Positions 14,040-25,976 of a stretch of DNA of 64,000 nucleotides are shown here, one piece after another. Where the stretch lies: assembly GCF_001039355.2 (NCBI RefSeq), contig NW_019774114.1, positions 433,797 to 497,796 of the forward strand, in the 5' to 3' direction. The notes below the pieces were generated by a model. That model was given only the letters and a program-made list of their open reading frames with translations, was not told the origin of the DNA and ran no database searches. A program made the position numbers and the translations under genes. The stretch comes from Lingula anatina (Eukaryota > Brachiopoda > Lingulata > Lingulida > Lingulidae). How positions within the stretch are numbered: position 1 is the stretch's first letter; each line of letters starts with the position of its first letter.

Positions 14040-15976
14040 GTAATATTTTCATATAAGACAGGAAGAGTACAAAATAAATTGATAAAAAGGCAAGTGTTTT
14101 TATGATATATTTCTTATGTTAAATAAACAATCTTCGCTAAATTTTGAACCAAAATAATATCATGAAACTGTACAAACAGTTACCCATTCTTTGCAGACAA
14201 ACTTGCTAGTCTTCAGCATGTTTACTAAATGTTGTAAAATTTGTCGTAATTTACAGTCAGAGATGAAATTTTAGTATGATAGCTGTTTAGCATGGTTGTA
14301 CCTATTATATGTACATGCTCTAAAAGATAATTTGAAAATAAAAATATACAATCCATTCTTTGCTGTTATCACCATGACCATCAGCTTCAGTGTACCCCGT
14401 GCTCAGTACTCTCTAAAAGGGCCACGGATTATGTGCACTTTTGTCCAATGCCTGGAGAAATTGTCATGAATTAATCAGAGACATATCTGCCAATATCTGG
14501 TAAAAAATAAATCTGTGGCACTGGTAGAGGGTATGTGCTCCTAGCATAGGAGCAGCTGGCCAGTGTAGAAAACTGTAACTGCAAAAAGTAAAATGTATGG
14601 TTCTTAAAAGCAAGAGAGCCATCTGAGGTAAACTTCCTTAGTGAGATACGTTATATACCAGATCATGAGATAAGTTAAATGCATTTTAGGAGACAAAAAT
14701 GCTTTTTATTTTTCATGATGGTTGAAATACAAATTTCTGATATTAAAAATGGATGATGAAATAAATTATTTAAATTTGACAGCAATGACTTTCATAACTG
14801 ATAAAAACTGTACAATTGTATACTTTCAAAATTATAAATATTTTACGAAAACAGTTATTCAATCGACATGCTTTTATATATATAGCAATGCATATTGCCA
14901 TGGTATATGAATCTTTGACTTAAAATCTGTTCAAAATTTCCATAGTTTTTCAACTATTCAATTTTTGTTATGATGTCGATCATTGTAATTATTGAAATGT
15001 ATTCGACATTGTGGTAGAGGTAAAAGCATATAACAATTTGTTGGGATGTTGAGATAAGCCATGTAACTGAAAGACTAATGACAAAAAAATCACTAACTGC
15101 CCCTTCAGCTTTGAACACAGAATAAAAACAAATTATTACAAATTACAATCAAACTGATGCAGTCTGTGTAGCTGAAATTGATATTAATATTGCTGTTTAA
15201 GTAATAAATGTCTTTAAAATTTTAATAATTGCATATCTTGCATATCAACTAGTTTTAAAGACTTCATGCTTAAAATCAAAATTGCCATCATTTTAATAAT
15301 TGGTCTTGATCACAGACACTACAGCCACCAGGTGGCAGCATGGTACACCAGGGTCCTTTCAGACTTTTCTCTGAACGAGTAACATTGAAAGTAACAATCT
15401 ATTTTTATGCTAGAAATTAAAACTGACTATGAACTGACTTTTCTATGAATGAGTAACACTGAAAGTAACAATCTATTTTTATGCCACAAATTATAACTGT
15501 CTATGAACTGACTTTTCTATGAATGAGTAACATTGAAAGTAACAATCTATTTCTATGCTAGAAATTAAAATTGTCTATGAACTGACTTTTCTATGAATGA
15601 GTAACATTGAAAGTAGCAATCTATCTTTATGCTAGAGATTAAAACTGTCTATGAATTAACTATCTGACATTAGGTTTTGTCAGACTACAACCCTGTAACA
15701 TTAGCAACTGGTCTCATGCAACATTTGGTAACCCCTTTATCAAAAGACTTAGAAGTTAGTTGTCAAATAAGACCAGCATAAATTTTAGAAATTGTTGTAG
15801 TATTTTTTTAACTTCTGTAGATTTTATTTTCTTACTAGTTACTAAGTGACAACTGACATATTTTGTAATAAAAATAAAATATCACATTTAAGCAAAAGTG
15901 TAATATCAAAATAATCTCAACAGTGAAATAAAATTTTTAAAGTGAGTATGGTCTTGTTAAATGCAATATGCCCTTC
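14040..15976. other. Intergenic DNA between convergent SMARCB1 and the phosphatidyltransferase gene
   Basis: AT-rich DNA with no recognisable protein. The only structured element is the 74-bp tandem repeat at 15365-15660. The two flanking genes converge here, so part of this stretch may be 3' UTR on either strand. Confidence 0.5.
15365..15660. repeat. Tandem repeat, four 74-bp units
   Basis: Four consecutive copies of exactly 74 bp each begin TTTTCT(A/C)TGAA(T/C)GAGTAAC and end CTATGAA(C/T)T(G/A)AC. Copies differ by a few substitutions and no indels. The array has no open frame. Confidence 0.9.
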
Positions 15977-15982
15977 TTTATT
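15977..15982 (-). other. Polyadenylation signal (AATAAA) for the minus-strand phosphatidyltransferase gene
   Basis: TTTATT on the plus strand is AATAAA on the minus strand, about 136 bp beyond the stop codon at 16118. Confidence 0.55.
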
Positions 15983-16117
15983 TCATGAACACTCAAAATT
16001 TGTGACTATTAATAAAAAGCGCTATCATAATTTCACTTAGCCTGCTGCACCTTCTTGTCAGAGCAACACCTAGCCACTGGACTATTGTGAGGCTAATATC
16101 AGTCCACTTCAGAGCAC

Positions 16118-19100
16118 TTAATCCTTTGAATGCTTGTTACTGGCACTTCCCTTATCTTGCTGCAGGAGGAAGTCTATGTGGGCCATCACATACCACAGCT
16201 GAAAGGTGAAAATATAAAATGAGGTACTGGCTGTTCCACAGAGCGTCTACCATAACACTATACTTAGTACTTTGTGTTACAAATAAATTACAAATGACTT
16301 ATTTACAATGATGTTTGTATCTATAGATGCCTAAGTTATAATACAAATACTTCTAATTCACCTATCCCAAAATGTAAGGTATTAAAAAATACACCTTTCT
16401 TTCAACAAAATCCAACAAAAAAATAGATATGCTGTTTACAGAAATACCAGGAGAAGTGATATTCTACCTCACAGTACAGTGCCAGAAACCTCCCCAGCAT
16501 CAGAGAGATCACAGTTATTTGTTGTACCACAGTAGGCAGGAGAGGTACTAAAGCTTGGTGCTGGATCCCATATAACCACACAGGTAAGATATGGACGCCA
16601 AGGATTACCACAGTACCCAGGAATGTCTTGAAATCTGAAATGAAAGACAATGGATGGTACATTCAGCCAACTTCTTTGGCTGACATCTATTTCCTGACTC
16701 AAAACAAGTAAAAGGTGATGTAGATGACTCTTAATAACATCTAGTATAATACTTACTTTTCTCCATAACTTTCTGCACAAGCCAAGGTGCTGTAATAGGG
16801 GTAACCTTCCAAGTTGCTCCAGCTTGTGCATGACTCCCTACAAATACTAGCCATTCCAAGGCTATTACGAAATAACCCCACTAAAGAAAAATCAAAATTG
16901 CATGTAGTTAATATACTATATCAATATACAATACACAATAGCAAATAGTGTTTTGAAATCACAAATAAGATGTCTTTAAGAAATGTCAATTTTCTATGTT
17001 CATTTATTTTCACTCATCAATTATATTTTTCAAATATTTAACCTAATATATTAATAAAATGCACTTCATTCATATTAAATAAATTTTATTCATATCAAAA
17101 AATTTATTTTAAAAAGTTTATGTGTGTGAACCATCAACAATGCATATACATTAAAAAAGGACAATGACACAGTTAGTTTTTTTTTTTTAACAAAATAACA
17201 AAGACACAAAGCACTTATAAAGAAAACTGGTTAACTGTGTAAACGTAACTCGTGAAGAGAATCCAAGATACTTCAGGTTGTTTTCTCATTGCTGATGGTA
17301 CAATAACCTTTAAATTAACTCTCCTGTCCCCAGTAGTACTTACATTAAATAAAGTACACCATAGCATCCCCCTGCCAATCAAGTCAATGGCCACGTCTAA
17401 CTGAATTTGAAAAAAAAAAAGCATTAGCTGACATGGAAATCCAAAGTATATATTCATAAAAATGCAATTTATATTGTTCCTGTGACTCAATACCCCTAAT
17501 GAAAAAGTACTTCAAGTCAAGGGAAAATTTAATCAAATGAAAGAACCGTATCCCTTTTATGTATTTTCCCTTTGAATGTCATATTTCAAAAGAACAGCTC
17601 ATGGGCTTTTTGTTATCTTTAATGATCCCCTTTTCCTTAGAAACAACCTGCGTTAAGGCCTCGAAGGCAGGCTACATCCTTTTTCAGTAATGAAATTACT
17701 ACTCCTGCCAACTTATTGCACTTGGACAAGGAATGAAAATGCATGGGAGACATGGAGCTGTTAAGAATGCTAAAACCCAATTATTAAGAAAAATATCTGT
17801 AAGATCACATTCACAACGAGTTGTGCCAGGCTTTACAAATCCTGGGGACTAAATATGGCGGACGTACATGANAAACCCGGGGAACTAAATGGGGCGGCCG
17901 TCCAGGAGAAAAAACCCGCCTAATCTTTTAATAGTCTCTCCGCCTCTCACACGCCTCCCCATGTGTTGTCCCAATGGAGCCGAGATTTAATGACTGTCCC
18001 CCCCCCCGCAGGGACGATGTGTGGGGAGGCGTGTGAGAGGCAGAGAGACTATTAAAAGATTAGGCGTTTTTTCTTTCATGTACGTCCGCCATATTTAGTC
18101 CCCAGGATTTGTAAAGCCTGGCTCAACTCGTTGTGAATGCAATCTTAGAGGTACTCCACACAGCATTTTAGGGTTGTTGGTTCAATAGTGTGGTGGTTTG
18201 TATATGAAAAAAAAAACAGCTGCTGACCTCATTATGATTTCATGTAGCGGTCTTTTTGGTCATTAATCTCATGAACTGACCCCTTAACAGAACAGATCTG
18301 AGATAAAGCAATTTTTAAATGTTTATATAACCTAATGACTATCTATTGCTCAGACACCTTTCCTTTCTGATTTCTACAATAAAGCTTGGTGCTGGACCAA
18401 TACTTACAGTGAGTATTATTGTATAACTTAGAGACACATTTACAGTCAAGTTACAAAAGCATAACTTAGGCCACATTCCCATAGACACCATTAGTCTATG
18501 TAGCTAGATCCATCTCGCTCTTGCTGAGTGCAATCAGTTTAACTGAAGGACACTCCTTCTTCTGGCATTGAGTAGAATACAGAAAAGCTGCTGATTATAT
18601 GAGTACGTTGAAAACAACAGGAGGCAATTAAATCATTCAGTTTAGCTGCTTGCACTCAGCTAGAGTCCCCGCAGATTTGGTTCGATTTTCATAGACCAAT
18701 GGTGTCTATAGGAATGGGCCCTTTTCACATTGTGAAGCATACTGTACTTACCTGTGCATTACAGCAACACTTTAACTGGTGCTATATGTGACTATGTGCA
18801 CTAGTGAAATCAGGATTTTGCCAGAGAGGAGGGTTGTGGCGCAAGCTTTAAATTTTTTGTATGTCAAATGATCGAATCAAACATGATATAATAGGCAGCC
18901 CCCCTCCCCTAGATCTGCCACTGCTTATAATCAGTACATGTAACTACTACTAGTACCTCAGCAAACTGTGTGATCATGATACCCTTCCTTCCATAGGAAA
19001 CTGAGGTAATGGGTCCTGACTTATAATAATAACAATGGTGGTGCCAACAGAACAATATAAGGTACCAGTGGCTCCCTTCAGTTTGTATAATGGTTAGATA

Positions 19101-20534
19101 TTGTATGTTACCATGCAGGCTGCCTAATGAGTAAAGATACTAATAAGTCAAACCCAATAAAATTTACCATAAAAATTGGCATAAAATGCCTGCATTTCTG
19201 AAACTCACCCATGCTCCAAAAACAGAACTCTGATCAAGTTGCCTTGCAAGTATTCCATCAATTCCTGTTAAGAGATACCAGAATCAAAATTAAATAATGT
19301 TAGTATATAGTTTATATACATACTGATATAAGCGACATCTTAAAATTTGGCAAGGTAACAATTTTGTGTGAGTGCATGCACATTAATTGTGATGTTTATC
19401 TAGTACAATAGACACCATGTGGAAAAATATATATATAGATATAGATAGACTTACCATCTAAAATAACAGAGCTTACATAAACAGGTAAGAAGACTTCAGG
19501 TCTGTTAAAATATGTCCATGATATTGCCAACAACACTAGTCTCACATAGCCTGGAATGATATAAATGCACTGAAGTATACTGTAAAAATAAAATCAATAT
19601 TTCTGTTTAAGTGACAGTCTTCTTCTTATTAATAAACAAAACTGGATTACATTACTATCTGCATGGCAAACCAACCAATTTGCTCTTAGATATAACAAAG
19701 ATAACTCAGGGCAGTAGAATTGGCTGATACATCCAAGAAATGAAGAGGGGAAAACATCTTGCAAGTGGTCCTTATAACCAAAGTGCTTGCATGGCCATAG
19801 CAAAATTGCTTTAAAGACAAATGGGGTTTTCTTTTCCTTTTTGCATCAAAAGTAATTAATTTTTGCAATTCATATCATTATGATCACAAAAAAAATATAC
19901 AAGTCAACTATAAACTGCATCAGCTAGATGACACCCACAGAAATTGAAGATAATTAAAAATTCAGGACCAAGACCATCTTCAGGAGGTGTCAATTAATGC
20001 ATTTCTTGTGAGAATCAATCACCTATAATTTGAATAAATGAACTTATATATATATATTTTTTAACTAAATTGGCAATAGGAAGGAGATCAGTGTCTCATG
20101 ATCAGTTGAATCTGTTCAAACCAAAACTAGATGTCTTAAAAAATTACAGTTTTAATGTTTTTATAGAAACAACAAAATTATTCAAGTAAACTACAGTATA
20201 AATGACTTTGCAGCCCTTAAGTTTGTTCAACATTACATTATTGTGGCTTCAAGAGTTTGTATTAATCCGTGCAAGGATATGAATTAACCCACGTGTTACT
20301 GCATTTGTGTACTTGTAAAATGCCTTGTATTTTAGGAAGCCTGCTTTCAAAAATCACTGTTAAATCATCTTATTCTCTGTTAAGAGCATGCCTCTAGCTC
20401 TACTTGTTGGACTTGTTTCCACTTTTTTAAAAATTCTATCTTTAATCATCTATCATTCCAATGTTGCCCAAATGAAAAAAGCACCCATACGTACCGACAA
20501 TGTTTGGTATATATAAAATAATTTCATAACCCAT
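16118..20534 (-). CDS. CDP-alcohol phosphatidyltransferase, phosphatidylinositol synthase (CDIPT)-like, divergent
   Basis: Seven exons on the minus strand: 20534-20495, 19550-19455, 19264-19209, 17400-17344, 16880-16757, 16634-16468 and 16198-16118. They join in frame to 206 aa (human CDIPT 213). The start is ATG at 20534 (MGYEIILYIPNIVGYVRLVL), which aligns with the CDIPT N-terminus. The family signature is intact: D45-x2-D48-G49-x2-A52-R53-x8-G62-x3-D66-x3-D70, with the CDIPT spacing; these Asp residues bind metal and the CDP moiety. Hydrophobic stretches before the motif and near residues 84-95, 125-145 and 158-178 suggest a multi-pass ER membrane enzyme. By family it would transfer a phosphatidyl group from CDP-diacylglycerol to an alcohol, with inositol the best guess. 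After the motif the sequence departs strongly from CDIPT, so it may be a paralogue with another substrate. It is head to head with APBA. Intron 3 holds transposons and an assembly join. Confidence 0.85.
17800..18146. mobile_element. Foldback element containing an assembly join
   Basis: The arms TAAGATCACATTCACAACGA... and the reverse complement of ...TTGTGAATGCAATCTTA match over ~150 bp, through GGCGGACGTACATGA and CGCCTAATCTTTTAATAGTC. The centre has GGAGCCGAGATTTAA and a C11 run. The left arm is disturbed at the n (17872): about 40 bp are repeated with errors just after it. The right half recurs at 23716-23852, at the start of the second haplotype block. Confidence 0.75.
17872..17872. other. 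Single n, probable contig join inside a hairpin
   Basis: The bases before the n (ATCCTGGGGACTAAATATGG...) reappear in degraded form after it (ACCCGGGGAACTAAATGGGG...). That is what two overlapping low-quality read ends left unmerged would look like. The foldback structure would explain poor sequencing here. Confidence 0.6.
18469..18720. mobile_element. MITE with ~32-bp TIRs, partly deleted in the second haplotype
   Basis: The left end GGCCACATTCCCATAGACAC and the reverse complement of the right end GGGCCCATTCCTATAGACAC match through ACCATT(A/G)GTCTATG. Only its right part (from CATTCAGTTTAGC) is present in the duplicated block near 23871-23957. The family is shared with 251-503. Confidence 0.75.
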
Positions 20535-20740
20535 AGTAGTTTAATAAGCAGGACAAAACATAATCACAACACAACATGGGTCTTGTTTACATCACGTGTA
20601 CACAATATGACGTAGTTTGCATAGTTTAGTGCGTGCGCAGGTGTCACATCGTAGTGATCGCTTTGGAGTCGTCGCGAAACGAACAATTGTTTTTGTTGCA
20701 AATTGCATTCTTTTGTTTGCATATAAACCCACCCTCTTCA
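20535..20740. promoter_or_regulatory. Bidirectional promoter between the phosphatidyltransferase gene and APBA
   Basis: About 200 bp separate the minus-strand ATG (20534) from the APBA leader. Visible sites are an E-box CACGTG (20593-20598), a CRE-like TGACGTA (20608-20614), a GCGTGCGCAG NRF1-like core (20631-20640) and GCATATAAACC (TATA-like, 20719-20729). Start sites are not determined. The same sites occur in the second copy, e.g. CACGTG at 25829-25834. Motif roles are inferred from consensus only. Confidence 0.6.
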
Positions 20741-20975
20741 GTCTTTACACAACTGTACTTTGTATGTACGAGGAATAGGTCAATAAATCGATTTGGTTAG
20801 AGTTCATTTATCTCTCTGATTGCGGCAGATGTGAGAAACGGAAGTGAAGTCCGCCATGTTCCGATGACAAATTCTCCTTGATGAACACTGACAGATTTTC
20901 GATTTTTTCTTCCGAGAAATTTAAGAACCGACTGAGATTGACAGGATTTTTCATGAGACTGTTCTTCTTTTATAG
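20741..20975 (+). other. APBA non-coding 5' leader exon (haplotype A copy)
   Basis: A sequence ending TTTATAG|GTGAGT at 20975 has a strong splice donor. The next acceptor in the gene (TTATTTTAG|GTGAAA, 23200/23201) lies 18 bp before the APBA ATG, so this is the likely untranslated first exon. Its 5' end is approximate. The sequence is identical to 25977-26211. An antisense open frame over it is explained by this lack of divergence. Confidence 0.6.
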
Positions 20976-23200
20976 GTGAGTTGCATATGTCAATATTTAT
21001 GTAAGACCTTAATGAAATATTAAGTTGATCTGCTGTAAATATTACTGAGAGTCGAACGATTATTGACAAGTGACATCACCAGGGTCATTAGAATAAGCTT
21101 GCCTATGAAAGTAAAATAAAGGTCATTTACCTGTTTAACTGCTCATTCCAGCGACTTAGTGATTATTTGAACGCATTTCTAGAAGCATGATATGGATCAA
21201 TTTCATACTTTATATTTTTTTGGTATTAATTTCCCAAATTCCGAGATTTTTTTCTGGTAATTTGATTGTCTTGCTTCATATAGTAGTATTTTGAGTCATA
21301 GCTAGACTAACACAGTAGAACAATGGTTTCATGATTTGAATTTCGTTACCCAATGGAGTCTTATTCCCATAGTTCAACTATTAGATTTGAATGACAATTA
21401 CATATATTTGGAAAGGTTTCTGTACAGTTATCCACATGTAATATGTACTGTATATAGATCTTCAAAACAAATACTGTACTTGTAATTAGTCACATGTCTC
21501 ACGTATGAATGATAAATTGCAAATGTACAGTAAGTTGACCTTTTAAATGTGAAATTGTTGTGCTGCAGGACAATTTATTCCCTGTTTATAATTTTGTATT
21601 TCCCAACTTACCCAGAAGACTGACAGGTTAACTATGATATTGATGCTTCGTTGTTAAGAGTGAATAAAAAAGAAGAGAAAGCTGTAAAAGTCTTGAATTT
21701 ACACGTGAAGCGAGCATGGATTTCCAGCAGTGCATTATACCACTAGTTTCTTAAAGGACTAAAAAAAATCCAAATTATTCCCTTGTTCTGCCCAAAAATA
21801 GCTTGAAAAATACACCTTCAAATTTGTGGGCCGGTGGAAATGGACTATTTGTCTGTCCCTCTAGTTTGTTAATGTTTGCTATATAACGTATAGTAGTCAG
21901 TTGCATTGCATAATCATAATTCAAATGTATGGATACAGCTGCACATGCAACTGCATACTTATTCAGTGAGTTGCTGAAAACGTCCAAGGATTATATACAG
22001 TACTGAGAGAAAACAGAAAATATCAATTCAAATATAACTTTTCAGGAAATATGAAATGATGTCCTTTGGTATTTCTCTAAGTTATACTAACAGTTTGAAG
22101 ATCTATGTGGTGGCATTTGGTTGGGTTTTATGGCAAAAAAAAATGACTTAAAATGCATCATTAAATATAAGACTATCATAGGTCGACGCTAGCATAGCAA
22201 GGTTTAATAAATGTAGTATATTTGTCTCAAGCAAATAACATGTCAATTTATGACTTGAGGACAGCGGATCTCTTAAATACCCAGTAGTTCATTTACTGAT
22301 ATGTGTTATCTGTCTTAGTTCATATATAAATAACTTAAAAGGAACATTGAGGTATTTGCACAACTTAGGGTTTCAGACCAGCTTATAAAAACGTACATAT
22401 CTGCCAAATAGTAGACTTTTTATTTTGATGCTTGTTCTTAATTCATTCCTTTTACTGTATGTTATGAAGAAACCCAGTTGTTTAAATCAGATCTTTTATT
22501 CTAAAAAAAAAAAAAGCCAGGTTTATAAGGCACATGTGATTAGTGTGGTAGTTAAACTTGGACAGGTTGATAAACTTACTTACAATTTGCATTTTTCAAT
22601 GAACTGTGGTGAAAGAATTATGAACTGCTCTCTCTAGATATATATATAAGCTTTAGATTATCAAGGAAATATTCTTGATAGCATTATATCAAAATATAAT
22701 ATTACACTTTAACATGTATTTTGATTATTTTGATAACTTCATTTATATTTTTATGCAACAAATTTGCTGAGGCTCTCACCTTAAGAAATTACATTATTTT
22801 TGTTAGGCAATTCTTAGGCTAAAGACTGATAATTGTGGTTATTTGTTATTGATTGAGGTAGGCTAAAGCAGTTGTGTCTGGCTCTGACATTGAAAATTGA
22901 CACCTTGAAGGGTGCTTAATATTCAATGAGACTTTAGTGTAGCATCTGCAAGAACTAAATCAGACTAAATGACCAGAGTAAGTCAATGTCATGCTTTGAC
23001 CTTTGCTATCCACAGGTAAACCTAAAGAAAATATTTCATGTAATATGATGTTATTGACCTATTATCAATCAATTTAGCAGTGCTTTGTAGACGAAATGCT
23101 TTCCGTTTAATTTCTCTTTCAGATAAAGGTCAGTGTAGGAAAAGTTGTTCGCGATCTCTTGCGAAAAATATCTTAAAGCATTTTTTTATTCTTATTTTAG

Positions 23201-23714
23201 GTGAAATAAAATATCTAAATGGAACAGGTGGAAAAAACTAGCCTGGAAACAGGGGAAATTGAGGATGGAGGAACATTGAAGAGAAAGAAACTGAAAGAAA
23301 AGCAAGAAGATAATTCAGAAGAAGAAGAAGAGAACGACGACTCAGCCAGTCATATGGAAACAGAAAAGCCTGCTCAGGATGGTGAAGAGGACTGTTCAGA
23401 TCATGCTGTTCCAGAGGAAGATAAAGCCATGACTAATATTGATGGTGTAGAACTTTCTGAAGGAGCACCAGGAGGGGAAGATAACAGTGACCCTGTTTTA
23501 AACATGTCTGTCTCTGTTATTGAGACAGACAACACATCTGAAGACTTAACAGAGACTGATAATTTAAGCATGGTAGTGAATATCAGTAGCTCTCGGAGAG
23601 CTAGTGACGTCAGTAATGTGTCCTTTCCAAATTTCCAGTTAGAAGATGCAGGGAATGCAGAGGGCGAGGACCAGGATGTAGACTGCGATGTCGATCCAGA
23701 GACTCCCTATCAGC
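23201..23714 (+). CDS. APBA exon 2, haplotype A copy, cut by assembly join
   Basis: The acceptor is at 23200 and the ATG at 23219 ([18 protein letters not shown]...). The frame matches the full copy at 28394 for 163 codons, to ETPYQ. It then runs into the n at 23715 and foldback DNA. It differs from the full copy at a few sites, including G12 against E12 and a Gln against Pro in EDQDVD/EDPDVD. The truncation is best explained by a contig end, not by a real pseudogene. Confidence 0.85.
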
Positions 23715-23715
23715 N
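23715..23715. other. Single n: join to the second haplotype block
   Basis: The left side is inside APBA exon 2. The right side is the middle of the foldback element already seen at 18008. The continuation expected from the intact copy is absent. Confidence 0.85.
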
Positions 23716-24445
23716 GGGACGATGTGTGGGGAGGTGTGTGAGAGGCGGAGAGACTATTAAAAGATTAGGCGTTTTTTCTTTCATGTACGTCCGCCATATT
23801 TAGTCCCCAGGATTTGTAAAGCCTGGCTCAACTCGTTGTGAATGCAATCTTAGAGGTACTTCACACAGCATTCAGTTTAGCTGCTTGCACTCAGCTAGAG
23901 TCCCCGCAGATTTGGTTCGATTTTCATAGACCAATGGTGTCTATAGGAATGGGCCCTTTTCACATTGTGAAGCATACTGTACTTATACCTATGCATTACA
24001 GCAACACTTTAACTGGTCCTATATGTGACTATGTGCACTAGTGAAATCAGGATTTTGCCAGAGAGGAGGGTTGTGGCGCAAGCTTTAAATTTTTTGTATG
24101 TCAAATGATCGTATCAAACATGATATAATAGGCAGCCCCCCTCCCCTAGATCTGCCACTGCTTATAATCAGTACATGTAACTACTACTAGTACCTCAGCA
24201 AACTGTGTGATCATGATACCCTTCCTTCCATAGGAAACTGAGGTAATGGGTCTTGACTTATAATAATAACAATGGTGGTGCCAACAGAACAATATAAGGT
24301 ACCAGTGGCTCCCTTCAGTTTGTATAATGGTTAGATATTGTATGTTACCATGCAGGCTGCCTAATGAGTAAAGATAATAATAAGTCAAACCCAATAAAAT
24401 TTACCATAAAAATTTGCATAAAATGCCTGCATTTCTGAAACTCAC

Positions 24446-25770
24446 CCATGCTCCAAAAACAGAACTCTGATCAAGTTGCCTTGCAAGTATTCCATCAATT
24501 CCTGTTAAGAGATACCAGAATCAAAATTAAATAATATATATAGTTTATATACATACTGATATAAGCGATATCTTAAAATTTGGCAAGGTAACAATTTTGT
24601 GTGAGTGCATGCACATTAATTGTGATGTTTATCTAGTACAGTAGACACCACGTGGAAAAATATATATATAGATATAGATAGACTTACCATCTAAAATAAC
24701 AGAGCTTACATAAACAGGTAAGAAGACTTCAGGTTTGTTAAAATATGTCCATGATATTGCCAACAACACTAGTCTCACATAGCCTGGAATGATATAAATG
24801 CACTAAGTACAGTATACTGTAAAAATAAAATCAATATTTCTGTTTAAGTGACAGTCTTCTTCTTATTAATAAACAAAACTGGATTACATTACTATCTGCA
24901 GGGCAAACCAACCAATTTGCTCTTAGATATAACAAAGATAACTCAGGGCAGTAGAAATGGCAGATACATCCAAGAAATGAAGAGGGGAAAAACATCTTGC
25001 AAGTGGTCCTTAACCAAAGTGCTTGCATGGCCATGGCAAAATTGCTTTAAAGACAAATGGGGTTTTCTTTTCCTTTTTGTATCAAAAGTAATTAATTTTT
25101 GCAATTCATATCATTATGATGACAAAAAAATATACAAGTCAACTATAAACTGCATCAGCTAGATGAAACCCACAGAAATTGAAGATAATTACAAATTCAG
25201 GACCAAGACCATCTTCAGGAGGTGTCAATTAATGCATTTCTTGTGAGAATCAATCACCTATAATTTGAATAAATGAACTTATATATATTTTAACTAAATT
25301 GGCAATATATAGGAAGGAGATCAGTGTCTCATGATCAGTTGAATCTGTTCAAACCAAAACTAAATGCCTTAAAAAATTAGTTTTAATTTTTTATAGAAAC
25401 AACAAAATTATTCAAGTAAACTACAGTACAGTATAAATGACTTTGCAGCCCTAAAGTTTGTTCAACATTACATTATTGTGGCTTCAAGAGTTTGTATTAA
25501 TCTGTGCAAGGATATGAATTAACCCACGTGTTACTGCATTTGTGTACTTGTAAAATGCCTTGTATTTTAGGAAGCCTGCTTTCAAAAATCACTGTTAAAT
25601 CATCTTATTCTCTGTTAAGAGCATGCCTCTAGCTCGACTTGTTGGACTTGTTTCCAATTTTTTTTAAAAATCTATCATTAATCATCTATCATTCCAATGT
25701 TGCCCAAATGAAAAAAGCACCCATACGTACCGACAATGTTTGGTATATATAAAAGAACTTCATAACCCAT
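24446..25770 (-). CDS. CDIPT-like phosphatidyltransferase, partial second copy (exons 1-3)
   Basis: The exons are 25770-25731, 24783-24688 and 24501-24446, with intact splice sites. They encode the start (MGYEVLLYIPNIVG) through the catalytic DG..AR..G motif. Against the full copy, exon 1 has I5V and I6L, exon 2 has R30K and exon 3 is identical. Exons 4-7 are missing because the block begins inside intron 3 at the join. It is an allelic fragment, not an independent gene. Confidence 0.8.
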
Positions 25771-25976
25771 AGTAGTTTAATAAGCAGGACAAAACATAAT
25801 CACAACACAACATGGGTCTTGTTTACATCACGTGTACACAATATGACGTAGTTTGCATAGTTTAGTGCGTGCGCAGGTGTCACATTGTAATGATCGCTTT
25901 GGAGTCGTCGCGAAACGAACAATTGTTTTTGTTGCAAATTGCATTCTTTTGTTTGCATATAAACCCACCCTCTTCA

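Noticed and set aside
16545-18400. The 17-bp match TAAAGCTTGGTGCTGGA between exon 6 and intron 3 of the phosphatidyltransferase gene (16547 and 18380), as an exon duplication
   Set aside because: The match does not extend on either side with any splice signal or frame. Chance or a tiny duplication cannot be told apart.
20797-21069. A 90-codon minus-strand open frame that is identical in both copies (also 26033-26305)
   Set aside because: It lies antisense to the APBA leader and the start of its intron, inside a block with no allelic differences at all. Identity there is not evidence of coding, and the peptide resembles no family I know.
23900-23930. tRNA-like B-box (GGTTCGATTTT)
   Set aside because: It is a poor match, has no A-box or cloverleaf, and lies inside a MITE.
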